A stretch of 64,000 nucleotides of DNA from Cytophagales bacterium (lineage in GTDB: Bacteria; Bacteroidota; Bacteroidia; Cytophagales; Cyclobacteriaceae), in NCBI GenBank assembly GCA_033344775.1, contig JAWPMT010000005.1, positions 2,363,001 through 2,427,000 of the forward strand, in the 5' to 3' direction. The stretch's first letter is position 1. Every line of letters begins with the position of its first letter. This document shows positions 16,813 to 26,193 of this stretch, piece after piece. Both the position numbers and the translations under genes were made by a program. The notes under the pieces are model-generated. The model was not told the origin of the DNA and ran no database searches. It saw only the letters and a list, made by a program, of their open reading frames with translations.

Positions 16813-18504
16813 ATGATGCTCCAGAAGCAGAACATTTTTCGTAGAATATTATTCATCAAAAGGGTAATAGTTACTCTTGGAATAATTTCAATATGTTTCG
16901 ATGATGCACTTTCTCAAATATTGCCTGTAGGATACCCAGCCGTAAATGACATACTCAGAAGAAAACAAGTCATGGGGGAATATACCGAAAAGACTTCCTT
17001 CACAAATTTTCCAATAGAATATCCGGCCCTTAAGAGTTCAATGGCCGATACTTCCTATAAAATGGTTTACACACCTTTGAAGGTAGCTGGGGTTTCATTC
17101 AACCTCCAGAGTCCAACTACATGGTTCGAATTCCACTCCAATCATCCATATCCTTTGAGCAATGGGATCATTTTACCGGCAAAAGGCCTAAGCAATGTAA
17201 CTTCTTTGGGTCTATCTATACGTCATCGTTTTTTCTCTATTCAACTAAGGCCGGAAATTTATCAGGCGCAAAACTTAACATATGATGGATTTCCTGACAC
17301 TCACTTCCCTGTGATATGGAGAAGGAGATACAGATTCTGGAATTTGATTGACAATCCTGAACAACACGGAGTAGGTGAAAAAAAGGAAATTACTACAGGC
17401 CAGTCTCATGCCATGTTTACTTATAACGATTTTGTGGGTGCTGGTATTTCAAGCGAAAATCTGTGGTGGGGCCCCGGTAAGAGAAACTCATTGTTAATGA
17501 CGAACAATGCCAGAGGATTTAGCCACCTATTTTTGAAAACATTAAAGCCCATCAAGACTCCAATCGGACACTTTGAAGCGAATGCAGTAGTTGGTTTGTT
17601 GAATAACTCAGGATACACCCCACCGGACACTGCTCGTACTTTCCTGATTGATATTCCATTATATGTGGCCAAAGAAGACGATAAAAGGTATTTCAACGCA
17701 ATAACCTTTTCTTATCAACCAAAATGGATCAAAGGCCTTACTATAGGCGCATCAAGATCATTCCAGTTGTACTACAGCTTTGCAAAAGAGACTAAATCTT
17801 ACTTCCCGGTGTTATTTAATCTTTTTCGGAAAAACGATGATGGAAGAGAAGAACAAAACTTTGACCAACTTATCTCAGGATATGCAAGATGGTTTTGGAC
17901 CGAGGGGAAGACCGAAATCTACTTCGAATTTGGTAGGAATGATGCCGCTTTTAATTTAAGAGATGTATTGAATCACCCGCAGCATTCCCGGGCTTACATT
18001 TTCGGAATTTCAAAAATATTCCCAATTAAAGATGATTTCCTTGAGATCAATTATGAACATACAGAGTTGTCTCAAACAGCTGGCTACCTTGTTAGAGACG
18101 CTCGCAGTTGGTACTTACATAAAAATATCCGTCATGGATATACGAATCGAGGAGAAGTAATAGGTGCCCCAATCGGGCCAGGAAGCGATATGGATCACAT
18201 GACAATTTCCTACATCCGAGGTAACAACAAAGTAGGAGTTGTCTTTGAGAGATTGAGCCATCAACTGGACTTTTATCACGCAGCTTGGGATGATATAGAT
18301 GATTTTAGAAGATTTTGGAACGATTATACCTTCGGAATTCAGGGGTACTGGCAATTCAATAATTTGATCTTAGACGGCAATATTTTATTGATAAGGTCTT
18401 TAAACTATCAATGGGAAATTGAAGAACTGAATATTGGAAGATTTGCGGATGGCCGAGAAGAAACGAATCTTTCTTTTACAATCAAAGCCGCATATCTATT
18501 TTGA
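16813..18504 (+). CDS. Capsule assembly Wzi-family outer-membrane protein B
   Basis: A 563-residue paralogue of the protein at 14297, with the same architecture: signal peptide to about ALSQ, opening motif VGYPAVNDILRR (LGYPAVQDILRR in A), SSENLWWGPGKRN, KTPIGHFE, QPKWIKGLTIG, FGRNDAAF, GPGSDMDH and a C-terminal AAYLF. ATG 16813 is followed directly by a second ATG at 16816, either of which may start. It lies 5 bases after lipoprotein B and 10 bases before the flippase, so lipoprotein, Wzi and flippase are probably in one transcript. Confidence 0.82.
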   Translation: MMLQKQNIFRRILFIKRVIVTLGIISICFDDALSQILPVGYPAVNDILRRKQVMGEYTEKTSFTNFPIEYPALKSSMADTSYKMVYTPLKVAGVSFNLQSPTTWFEFHSNHPYPLSNGIILPAKGLSNVTSLGLSIRHRFFSIQLRPEIYQAQNLTYDGFPDTHFPVIWRRRYRFWNLIDNPEQHGVGEKKEITTGQSHAMFTYNDFVGAGISSENLWWGPGKRNSLLMTNNARGFSHLFLKTLKPIKTPIGHFEANAVVGLLNNSGYTPPDTARTFLIDIPLYVAKEDDKRYFNAITFSYQPKWIKGLTIGASRSFQLYYSFAKETKSYFPVLFNLFRKNDDGREEQNFDQLISGYARWFWTEGKTEIYFEFGRNDAAFNLRDVLNHPQHSRAYIFGISKIFPIKDDFLEINYEHTELSQTAGYLVRDARSWYLHKNIRHGYTNRGEVIGAPIGPGSDMDHMTISYIRGNNKVGVVFERLSHQLDFYHAAWDDIDDFRRFWNDYTFGIQGYWQFNNLILDGNILLIRSLNYQWEIEELNIGRFADGREETNLSFTIKAAYLF

Positions 18505-18514
18505 TTGACTCCAT

Positions 18515-19978
18515 ATGAGTCGAACAGGGATGCTCAAAAATTCAGTAAAAATCAATTATTTCTATGATGTCATTTATAAGCTTTCAAATGTTTTATTTCC
18601 TTTAGTCACTTTTCCCTATATCTCACGGATTCTCGCTCCGGAAGGAGTAGGAACCGTTCAGTTTGGAATATCACTGGCCCAATCATTTGCAGTGATCTCA
18701 GCCCTTGGGATTCCCGTATATGGGATCAAGGAAGTGGCGAAATGTCAGCATGACAAACAGAAGCTTTCACTTCTGTTCACTGAGCTCATATCTCTTCATG
18801 CGGTCATGGTGGTGCTGTTATCTATCATCTACCTGGCAGCAACATTCTACTTTCCTGACCTATATGCCATCAAAGAAGTGCTGCTTATCTGTAGCCTTAT
18901 TGTTTTTTCCAGCCTCTTCAACATCGACTGGTTTTATAGTGGGCTGGAAAAGTTCAAGTTCATCGCTTTGCGATCCTTGTCTGTTAAAGTAGTCAGCATC
19001 GCACTTATATTCCTACTGGTCAAAACCAGAGAAGACATAGCGATGTATGCCTGGATTCTTACGTTTGGCTTTGTTGGCAATTACTTGCTAAATCTGGTTG
19101 GGCTTGAAAAAAAGGTAAGGCTGATCACAGAATTAAAAATACTGAATGTCAAAAAGCACCTCCAACACCTTTTCTTCATCTTCGGTACCATACTCATCGC
19201 CAGTCTTTATTCTTATAGCGATAGTGCGATCCTGGGATTGCTCTCCACCAAATATGAAGTAGGCATTTACGTCGTGGCGGTCAAGCTGTCGAAGATCAGC
19301 ATTCCCATCATCATTGCCATGAGCACCGTTATGATCCCACAAGTCTCCGTACTCATTGAGCAAAAGAAATCCGATGAACTCAATCAGGCATTTCGAGATG
19401 GTTTCGGATTCGTGATTTTAATGGCCATTCCCATCTGCTTCGGGCTGTTTGCCTTACGTGAAGAGTTTATCTTAATCTTTTCCGGAGAAGAATTTTTATC
19501 GTCGGTGGAAGTGCTCGCCTACCTGACCCCATTGCCTCTGTTTATTGGATTCGGTTACTTTTTTGCCTTTCTGGTTTTGATCCCGCTCGACCGCAATCCA
19601 CAAGTTTTCATTGCAGCCATTATTGGTCTCGTATCATTCCTAGCCATTAACCTGCTCCTTACCCCAAATTATGGGGCGAAAGGGACGGCCATTGCTACCT
19701 TCATCACTGAAGGCCTGGTAACCGTGATCTATGTCGCTTTCACACCAAATTATATTGTAAAGAAACTCCCGTGGAAAAGGGTGGCTTATTCGTCTTTGAT
19801 CTGTTTTACGTTTTTTCCCATTGTACAGGGCCTTCGATTGATCAACGATCACTTGTTTTTCGTTACGCTAACAGCTGTCCCTATCTGTGCACTGGTCTAT
19901 TTTTCTTGCCAACTTTTCATCTTCAAAGATGGCAGCATTAGAAAACTACTCCAATCGAAACGAACCAATCATGAGTGA
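18515..19978 (+). CDS. Wzx-type oligosaccharide flippase 1
   Basis: A 487-residue polytopic membrane protein with about fourteen hydrophobic segments and the polysaccharide-synthase/MATE-like fold typical of Wzx: FPLVTFPYISRILAPEGVG near the N-terminus is the usual helix 1-2 signature (yisRvLgpeg). It would flip undecaprenyl-linked repeat units across the inner membrane. It follows Wzi-like gene B and overlaps the next glycosyltransferase (ATGAGTGA). It is the only flippase of polysaccharide set 1. Confidence 0.92.
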   Translation: MSRTGMLKNSVKINYFYDVIYKLSNVLFPLVTFPYISRILAPEGVGTVQFGISLAQSFAVISALGIPVYGIKEVAKCQHDKQKLSLLFTELISLHAVMVVLLSIIYLAATFYFPDLYAIKEVLLICSLIVFSSLFNIDWFYSGLEKFKFIALRSLSVKVVSIALIFLLVKTREDIAMYAWILTFGFVGNYLLNLVGLEKKVRLITELKILNVKKHLQHLFFIFGTILIASLYSYSDSAILGLLSTKYEVGIYVVAVKLSKISIPIIIAMSTVMIPQVSVLIEQKKSDELNQAFRDGFGFVILMAIPICFGLFALREEFILIFSGEEFLSSVEVLAYLTPLPLFIGFGYFFAFLVLIPLDRNPQVFIAAIIGLVSFLAINLLLTPNYGAKGTAIATFITEGLVTVIYVAFTPNYIVKKLPWKRVAYSSLICFTFFPIVQGLRLINDHLFFVTLTAVPICALVYFSCQLFIFKDGSIRKLLQSKRTNHE

Positions 19979-20858
19979 GATTACAGTAGTTATGGCGACG
20001 TACAACGGAGAACAGTACCTCAAGGAGCAAATTCAAAGTATCCTGGACCAATCCATGCCTCCGGTAAGCATTTTAATCTTTGATGATGGATCAAACGATG
20101 AATCGGAGCAGATTGCCGACTCCTTTGATAGTGATTTGATCCATTTTCATGTCAATGAAAAAAATAAAGGGGTGACCAAAAATTTTATTGATGGCATACT
20201 TGCCACCAAAACACCCTACATAGCATTGGCCGATCAGGACGATATCTGGGAACCTCAAAAGCTGGAGAAAACCTATCATGAACTGATCAATATCCAGAAA
20301 GCAGATAAGCCTGCAGTCGTTTTTTCGGACTTATGTGTCATTGACCAAAACAATCAAACCGTATCTTCTTCGTTTTGGGCAGAGATTGGCATCGGCAATT
20401 ATGAATTTTGCCTGGACACTTTGTTGTTCGGCAACTTTATGACAGGCTGCACGCTGCTCATGAACCACCAAATCAAGTCCTATCTTGAGAGAATCCAGCA
20501 TGATACGGATATCCATGATGCATGGATCGCATTGATTGCCTATACCTTCGGAAATGCAAGTGGTTTAAGAGAACCATTGGTTAGGTACCGTCAACATCAA
20601 AGCAATCTTACCTTTTCGACAGGCACCGAAAAACGCGACTTCAAATTCAAACTATTGAAACACCTGGAATATCTACAACATCCTGAACGCTATTTACATG
20701 AGCGAACTACGTTGATAGCAGCATTTTTAGATTCTTTTAAAGCTGACATCCCAGAGAGCCTACATGGGAAATTCCAATCATTTTTGAAGCTAAAGAACCG
20801 AGGATACCTTACTCAAAAGCTCGCCATGCGCAAAACATTTGCACCTTATTGGCGTTGA
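19971..20858 (+). CDS. Family 2 glycosyltransferase
   Basis: A 295-residue GT-A glycosyltransferase of family GT2. It begins SEITVVMATYNGEQYLKEQI with the nucleotide-binding strand, then LIFDDGSNDES and ALADQDDIW, a DxD-equivalent metal site, and ends with a short helical tail. Several in-frame starts exist; ATG 19971 is chosen because it overlaps the flippase stop (ATGAGTGA) and leaves only one residue before the typical start SEITVVMATYNG. It resembles rhamnosyl- or galactosyl-transferases of rfb clusters. The end overlaps the convergent gene by 13 bases. Confidence 0.9.
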   Translation: MSEITVVMATYNGEQYLKEQIQSILDQSMPPVSILIFDDGSNDESEQIADSFDSDLIHFHVNEKNKGVTKNFIDGILATKTPYIALADQDDIWEPQKLEKTYHELINIQKADKPAVVFSDLCVIDQNNQTVSSSFWAEIGIGNYEFCLDTLLFGNFMTGCTLLMNHQIKSYLERIQHDTDIHDAWIALIAYTFGNASGLREPLVRYRQHQSNLTFSTGTEKRDFKFKLLKHLEYLQHPERYLHERTTLIAAFLDSFKADIPESLHGKFQSFLKLKNRGYLTQKLAMRKTFAPYWR

Positions 20859-21961
20859 CCGGTCAATTCCTCAAAGACCTTCAGGTAAGCGGCTGCCACG
20901 TTATCCCATTGATATTTAGGAGTGACACCCGCTTTTGAGTCCTTTTTTAGTTCTTTCATTTTGTCCTCATTGTTCTCGGCAAAATCAACGATCTGTTGTA
21001 CAGATTGGCCGGACTTCTCAAAATACAATCCGAATTTGCCTTCCTGCAGCATTTCCTGATTGAATCGAGTGTTCAGTGCCAGAATCGCGCTACCATAGGC
21101 CAGGGCTTTGATCATGGTGGGATTGGTGCCTCCGTATTCATGCCCATGAAAGTAGCCGTAGGCCTGGTGATAGAGTTCCGCCAATTCATTTGGATCGGTC
21201 ACATATCCTGTAAAAACCAGTCGATCATCCTGACTTGCCAGTGCTTTGATGCTGGTCGCGTACTCATCTTTGTAAGGCACATCACCAACTATCACCAATT
21301 TTCTTTTAGCCTGAGACTTCATGAATCCATCTACAATGATGTCCGCATTGTTGTCCGGAATGAGTCGACCAACAATCAGGTAATAGCCTGCAGGTTCCAA
21401 ACCCCACTTTTGGATTAATGCAGCGTCTGTAGACTGTCGAATATTAGCACCATAAGCAATAACTGTGGAATCTTTCTTGAAAATCTCCAGGTAGATTTTA
21501 CGCATTTCCTCAGAATCGTTGATCAGCCGATCGTACCATTTAGTAGCAAACCCTGATGCCCAGAAAAAGTACTTTGAACCAAGTCCTTTCCATTTGGGAC
21601 GTTGCCACTCCAGCCCATCTAGATTGATCGCTGTTTTCTTCCTGAACAACCTGGCTAGCATACCAAAGGGGCCATTGGCAGGATTGACGGCCAATATCAC
21701 ATCCACATCCGATAAACAGCAATGCAGCATAGAAAGGAAGGAATGACTCAATTGGCTCAAGATCTTTTGCTCAATGGCGGGTACGTAAACAAGCTTTACC
21801 CCATTAACCGTTTTTGGTCTTGATTTGAACAAGGATCGATGACAATATACCCGCACTTCTACGCCCATGTGCACCAATCGCTCGGCGAGTTCCTTGACCA
21901 GCGTCTCATAGCCACTGTAGACATACGGATATCCACGCGAACCAATTATCGCAACCTTCAT
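20846..21961 (-). CDS. DUF1972/GT4 glycosyltransferase (rhamnosyltransferase-like)
   Basis: A 371-residue GT-B enzyme. The N-terminal half matches DUF1972: MKVAIIGSRGYPYVYSGYET, then VRVYCHR and AVNPANGPFG. The C-terminal half is a GT4 domain with YYLIVGRLIPDNNAD, LVFTGYV and a YGGTNPTMIKALAYG acceptor/donor loop. Family members transfer rhamnose or other 6-deoxyhexoses in exopolysaccharides, consistent with the rml genes in this window, but specificity is inference. It is convergent with the GT2 upstream and divergent from the oxygenase gene. Confidence 0.88.
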   Translation of the reverse strand: MKVAIIGSRGYPYVYSGYETLVKELAERLVHMGVEVRVYCHRSLFKSRPKTVNGVKLVYVPAIEQKILSQLSHSFLSMLHCCLSDVDVILAVNPANGPFGMLARLFRKKTAINLDGLEWQRPKWKGLGSKYFFWASGFATKWYDRLINDSEEMRKIYLEIFKKDSTVIAYGANIRQSTDAALIQKWGLEPAGYYLIVGRLIPDNNADIIVDGFMKSQAKRKLVIVGDVPYKDEYATSIKALASQDDRLVFTGYVTDPNELAELYHQAYGYFHGHEYGGTNPTMIKALAYGSAILALNTRFNQEMLQEGKFGLYFEKSGQSVQQIVDFAENNEDKMKELKKDSKAGVTPKYQWDNVAAAYLKVFEELTGQRQ

Positions 21962-22004
21962 TGTTCAATTAATTGAATGTTCATGTTTTAGCCCCAAAAG
22001 CCTT

Positions 22005-22012
22005 TATTTTTG
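22005..22012 (+). promoter_or_regulatory. -7 box deciding the start of the oxygenase gene
   Basis: TATTTTTG matches TAnnTTTG. It lies inside the frame opened by an upstream TTG (21973), arguing against that start and for ATG 22036, 23 bases downstream. Confidence 0.5.
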
Positions 22013-22035
22013 TGCCCGAAAATAGGGCATCTGAA

Positions 22036-22812
22036 ATGATCAACTTCGACTTTCTAGAGCAAAATAAACTCGAACTTCGCGAAAAATATTTACTCGCCAA
22101 GCCTTTTCCGTATCTGGTGATCGATGATTTCTGTGACAGGGAATTATTGGAGAAAGCTTATGCCAGTATTCCCGAGTTGGAAAACAAAAGCCGCGACTAT
22201 GTTTTTGCCAACAACAAGTTCGAGAAATCGAACTACAAAGAAATTGGCCCGGAGTTCCTCACCTTGCAGGAGGAACTACGTTCAGATCGCATGAATGATT
22301 TCCTGAGTTTTGTGACCAATGAAACCATTTTTGTAGATCCGAAAAACTTTGGCGGTGGCTTGCATCAAGGGAAGAAAAATAGCTTTCTGGACATGCACCT
22401 GGATTTCAATTACCACCCACTCAACAAAAAGTGGTACCGCAACCTCAATCTGCTGCTCTATCTCAACAAGGACTGGAAATCAGCATACGGTGGTCATTTG
22501 AAATTACGTGATTTGAGGTCTGAAGAGTGCGCCGAACTGGAAGTCCCGTTTAACCGCATGATCATCCAACAAACCAGAGGTTTTACCCTGCATGGATACG
22601 ACATGACCAGTTTCCCGGAAGGCAACTACCGTACCTCAATTGCAACGTATGCTTACACGCAACATGCCATGAACATTGAAGCCCCTCGCACAACGGACTG
22701 GTTCCCTAAGGAGGATGCAAGCTCCACTAAGAAATTTATGGCGAAGCATTACAATACGGCGGTACAACTGAAAAATAAATTCTTGGGGAGTAGAACGGCG
22801 AAGAATCAGTAA
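22036..22812 (+). CDS. 2-oxoglutarate/Fe(II)-dependent oxygenase (prolyl 4-hydroxylase-like)
   Basis: A 258-residue soluble protein with the double-stranded beta-helix signature of 2OG-Fe(II) oxygenases: His121 and Asp123 in MHLDFNYH (HxD), His186 in LHGYD, and Arg199 in NYRTSIATY as the 2-oxoglutarate ligand. The segment YGGHLKL is also typical of P4Hc-like enzymes. It begins FDFLEQNKLELREKY. Homologues occur in capsule and O-antigen clusters, but their substrates are mostly unknown; hydroxylation of a sugar or of a surface protein is possible. It is a lone plus-strand gene among minus-strand glycosyltransferases. Confidence 0.85.
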   Translation: MINFDFLEQNKLELREKYLLAKPFPYLVIDDFCDRELLEKAYASIPELENKSRDYVFANNKFEKSNYKEIGPEFLTLQEELRSDRMNDFLSFVTNETIFVDPKNFGGGLHQGKKNSFLDMHLDFNYHPLNKKWYRNLNLLLYLNKDWKSAYGGHLKLRDLRSEECAELEVPFNRMIIQQTRGFTLHGYDMTSFPEGNYRTSIATYAYTQHAMNIEAPRTTDWFPKEDASSTKKFMAKHYNTAVQLKNKFLGSRTAKNQ

Positions 22813-22836
22813 TTGGCAGATTTGAAATTGGATCTC

Positions 22837-23973
22837 TTATCCGATCAATTCTTCCACTAAACCCACTACTCCTTTATTGTAATTTTCTTCCGTAAAAAGG
22901 GTTTTAACGCGAGAACTACCTGCAGACCCAAATTGTTTTCTGAGTGCTTCCGAATCTATCAAATGCTGGATTTTTGATGCTGCTTGTTTCGCATCATCCC
23001 AAGGAATAAGGTAGCCCGTTTCTTCATCCAGGATCATCTCCCTTGCTCCACCATGATTGGTACCCACCACGGGCTTTTCGAGTACCATTGCCTCCAATAA
23101 CGTCGTGGGAAATGGATCTGGTTGGATTGAAGGTAGGACGAAAATATCGATCTGATCAAAAAACTTTCGAGGGTCATCTACAAAACCAAGATCTACGACA
23201 TGTTCATTGATGCCTAGTCGATCCTTCTGTTGCTTGATGTCGTCATATAAATACTCATACCCCGGAAATGCGTCTCCTGCCATATAGAATGTCAAATGCT
23301 TGTTCTTTTTGAGTAATTCCGCCGCAATATCCAGAAAGTAGTCTTGACCTTTCCAAAAGTGTACCCGACCGATCATGCCGATATGTAGGTTTTCCTTTTG
23401 CTCAGTCCTTTTGAGCTCAATTGAACTGTTCAAAGTGGCACCATCAACTCCATTGTAGATCACCTGAATATTTGCATTTGGCGCATACTTAGCCCAGTGA
23501 TTGGCTACTTCCTTGGAAGCTACCATCACTGTATCGCTATATTTCGACAGTAAAAACGCGGTGAATTTTACTAAGAAAACGGGCTTTAGCGTAATCTCAA
23601 GAACGTGCCAAACATGAGGTTTACGAGTCAAAAACTGCACCAGCGCACATACGATAGCGCCACTGGATTGCGTAAAGAGTAGGTCTACTTCTTTCTGCTT
23701 TACCAATCTCGCCATCTTGATTCCCGCTTGCAACATGACAACAGCCCTGTTGATCACCCCTGGAATAGAAAAGTACTTTCTTCTCAAAATACCCAAGCGA
23801 ATAAAATAAACTTCGATACCTGCTTCCTTCAAGACTGTAACCATCGGGCCATCACTAGATAAAACCACATACGGTTGATAACCCTGCTCCTTCAGGTGTA
23901 ATGCCGTTTTTAAAAAAATTTTCCCCGATCCATACAGATCCGAGGAGCTATGCGTCATTAACAGCTTCTTCAT
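22837..23973 (-). CDS. Family 4 glycosyltransferase
   Basis: A 378-residue GT-B glycosyltransferase. The N-terminal domain opens with KKLLMTHSSSDLYGSGKIFL, matching the GT4 donor-side G-x-G turn. The C-terminal domain has IGMIGRVHFWKGQDYFLDIA, VDLGFVDD and the ExxxxxxxE-equivalent DPFPTTLLEAM, then GTNHGG. The last gene of a leftward run from 33795. Its stop converges with the oxygenase gene with only 24 bases between. Acceptor and donor are not predictable by eye. Confidence 0.9.
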   Translation of the reverse strand: MKKLLMTHSSSDLYGSGKIFLKTALHLKEQGYQPYVVLSSDGPMVTVLKEAGIEVYFIRLGILRRKYFSIPGVINRAVVMLQAGIKMARLVKQKEVDLLFTQSSGAIVCALVQFLTRKPHVWHVLEITLKPVFLVKFTAFLLSKYSDTVMVASKEVANHWAKYAPNANIQVIYNGVDGATLNSSIELKRTEQKENLHIGMIGRVHFWKGQDYFLDIAAELLKKNKHLTFYMAGDAFPGYEYLYDDIKQQKDRLGINEHVVDLGFVDDPRKFFDQIDIFVLPSIQPDPFPTTLLEAMVLEKPVVGTNHGGAREMILDEETGYLIPWDDAKQAASKIQHLIDSEALRKQFGSAGSSRVKTLFTEENYNKGVVGLVEELIG

Positions 23974-24035
23974 TTACGTCAATTCATTCCCTTGATAACT
24001 CCCATAAAAGCGCTTATCCACCATTATCCCGGATC

Positions 24036-25148
24036 TTAGGGCATTTTTTCACTAATCAACTGATCTATTGCCATACAAAATTTATGTCGACTGAAATCGC
24101 TACTTCGCCTTAAGCTTGCTTCACCTAATCGCTGATAAAGTGTTTTATCTTCCAAAGACAGGAGATGTTCCGTCAAGTTTTGTGGGTCATCAAAACGAAA
24201 AACAAGACCATTCCCCCCCAGTACTTCTTTGGAAGCGCCCATGTCAGAGACAATTACTGGAATTCCATTTCTCATGGCCTCCACAATGGGTATTCCAAAA
24301 CCCTCATCATAAGAAGGAAAAACAAAGGCAAAGGCATCTCGATAAAGCTTGCCCATCTCTTCAGTTGCAACAAATCCCAACTGCTCAACCCACTCGCTCA
24401 AGCCCATTTGCTCAATCATTTCCGTTATCGTATGCCAATCATCCATGTCCGCTGCGGGAGCACGACCTCCGGCAAGAAACAGTTTGGCCTTAGGCTGATC
24501 CGATGCTTCCTCCAAATACTTCGCATAAGCCTTGATCAAAACAGGTAGGTTTTTACGTTTGTCATAATACCCCACATGTAGAAAATATTTCAGTTTCTCT
24601 TGAGTCGGATCAAGGGCTTCATCTGTGAAATGACCCATATGTGGGCTCTGATAAACAATCGCAATTGTGGCTGAAGGGAATAGTAACTTTCGAAGTTTCT
24701 CTTTAGTATAATTTGAAGTTGCGATGACCACTGTATCTTTTTTGACACCCTGCTCAGCTAATGTTGTAAAATATTTCCTCCAAATCGGATTATAATGTGA
24801 TTTAAGCTCCCAAAAAAAGACATCATGAAAAACAACGAAACCTTTGAATTTTGGCCAAACCGGAAGCACATAATCCAGGGACAGTACTCCTTTACTACCT
24901 GTGGTCAATACCAGGATGGGTAGAATGAACAATTTCCACATCAGAAACGACAGATGGAAAAACCCTTTCGCGAATACATTGGATCTTCGGGCAAAAAAAC
25001 CATTTTTCTTGAAAAACTGATATCCGGGGATGATGTATTGATGTTCACTATCTTCAAACTCCTGCAGGCCATCGCAAAGCTCAATACAATAGGTCCTGAT
25101 GCCCGTTTCGGCACTCGTCAATACAAACGTATCTACCAGTATTCTCAA
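24036..25148 (-). CDS. Family 4 glycosyltransferase (mannosyltransferase-like)
   Basis: A 370-residue GT4 enzyme. It begins RILVDTFVLTSAETGIRTYC, continues with VVFHDVFFWE and SNYTKEKL, then YFLHVGYYDKRKNLPVLIKA in the C-terminal domain and the donor-site motif SYDEGFGIPIVEAM with the E-x7-E pair. This arrangement resembles mannosyl- and galactosyl-transferases such as MtfB-type enzymes. The start appears to be TTG 25148; there is no in-frame ATG nearby, and an ATG just upstream is out of frame and stops at once. It lies 37 bases after the GT2 gene. Confidence 0.88.
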   Translation of the reverse strand: MRILVDTFVLTSAETGIRTYCIELCDGLQEFEDSEHQYIIPGYQFFKKNGFFARRSNVFAKGFFHLSFLMWKLFILPILVLTTGSKGVLSLDYVLPVWPKFKGFVVFHDVFFWELKSHYNPIWRKYFTTLAEQGVKKDTVVIATSNYTKEKLRKLLFPSATIAIVYQSPHMGHFTDEALDPTQEKLKYFLHVGYYDKRKNLPVLIKAYAKYLEEASDQPKAKLFLAGGRAPAADMDDWHTITEMIEQMGLSEWVEQLGFVATEEMGKLYRDAFAFVFPSYDEGFGIPIVEAMRNGIPVIVSDMGASKEVLGGNGLVFRFDDPQNLTEHLLSLEDKTLYQRLGEASLRRSSDFSRHKFCMAIDQLISEKMP

Positions 25149-25185
25149 TGTTCCAGTATTATGATGTGCATGGGAAATCCTTCAA

Positions 25186-26193
25186 TCATCGCAAACTGAA
25201 TTTTTTTATTGCGCCCAGATGATCAATCGGTCCTTGCATATTTAAGCTTAGCCCGTCTTTTACACCCGCAATGGTGGCCGAAAACTTTCTGAATCTTCGC
25301 CGCAATAAGAAATAAACGAGATAGCCAGAAAACTTACCGACATGGAACAAAAAGATGGTCGGAAAAAATAACAGTGAAGCGTAGCGCCTCAATATGAATA
25401 TGTTGTTGCGTACGTAGAAATAATGAACGAATGGCTTTAAGAAGCCCTCTTTATTGCCTTGTTCGTTTCTTCCGGCCACTCCTGCATCATGAAAAATAAC
25501 CGATGCTGGTTCATAGTACAGGGAATTCTTACTGTCTTCCTTCAAGCGAAAAGACCAATCCACATCATCATATCCATAGAAAAAGCTTTCGTCCTGGCCT
25601 CCGACCCTTTTGACGATCTCTGAACGGGTCAAAATGCAGCAACCAGTGATCCAGTCTACTTGTTTCGGAACATCATACCTGGGATGATCCTGCTTTTCAG
25701 CACCCAGGGATACCGGTAAACAAAGCCATTTTCTGAACATCCCACCTGCATTCCAGATCAGTTTACGATCATGATTGTACATCATTTTGGGTTGCACAGC
25801 CCCAACTTCCGGATGCTCATCCAGGACTTTCAGCAGCGGCTCCAGAAAATTGGATTGGACTTCTGTATCGTTGTTGAGCAACATGATGAATTCATAGCCT
25901 TCCTTTAATGCGTACTCAATTCCGACATTGTTGCCCCCAGTAAATCCAAGGTTCTCCTGATTTCGAAGGAAAATTACCTCAGGGTTTTCTTTTTCAAGTT
26001 GATCCACCGAACCATCACTCGAATGATTATCGATCACAATCACTTGAAACAAACCTTGTGTACACTGCTTCAAAGACTGCAAACACGTGTGGGTGTAGGT
26101 ATAGCTATTCCAGTTCAATACCAGAATTGCGATTCGTGGCAAATCCTTCCCCTCAGTATCAATTGGTTGTTGTTTTGTCGAACTGCTATCCAT
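25186..26193 (-). CDS. Family 2 glycosyltransferase (rhamnosyl/galactosyl-type)
   Basis: A 335-residue GT2 enzyme of the WcaA/RfbN-like group. Motifs in order: RIAILVLNWNSYTYTHTCL, VIVIDNHSSDGS, FTGGNNVGIEYAL, MLLNNDTEV (metal-binding DxD region), DWITGCCILTRSE and GQDESFFYGYDDVDWSFRL, the typical acceptor-side ED/DD loop. A hydrophobic C-terminal segment may anchor it to the membrane. It overlaps the polymerase gene by 8 bases, so they are co-translated in the set 1 operon. Confidence 0.92.
   Translation of the reverse strand: MDSSSTKQQPIDTEGKDLPRIAILVLNWNSYTYTHTCLQSLKQCTQGLFQVIVIDNHSSDGSVDQLEKENPEVIFLRNQENLGFTGGNNVGIEYALKEGYEFIMLLNNDTEVQSNFLEPLLKVLDEHPEVGAVQPKMMYNHDRKLIWNAGGMFRKWLCLPVSLGAEKQDHPRYDVPKQVDWITGCCILTRSEIVKRVGGQDESFFYGYDDVDWSFRLKEDSKNSLYYEPASVIFHDAGVAGRNEQGNKEGFLKPFVHYFYVRNNIFILRRYASLLFFPTIFLFHVGKFSGYLVYFLLRRRFRKFSATIAGVKDGLSLNMQGPIDHLGAIKKFSLR

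Noticed and set aside
20996-21418. A 140-codon plus-strand ORF
   Set aside because: Antisense to the DUF1972/GT4 gene, no domain, no promoter or start context.
21973-22035. TTG start for the 2OG oxygenase
   Set aside because: A -7 box lies inside this extension, and the extra residues do not resemble the family.
24116-24548. Two overlapping plus-strand ORFs of about 125 codons
   Set aside because: Both are antisense to the GT4 gene at 24036-25148 and in different frames; no motif in either.
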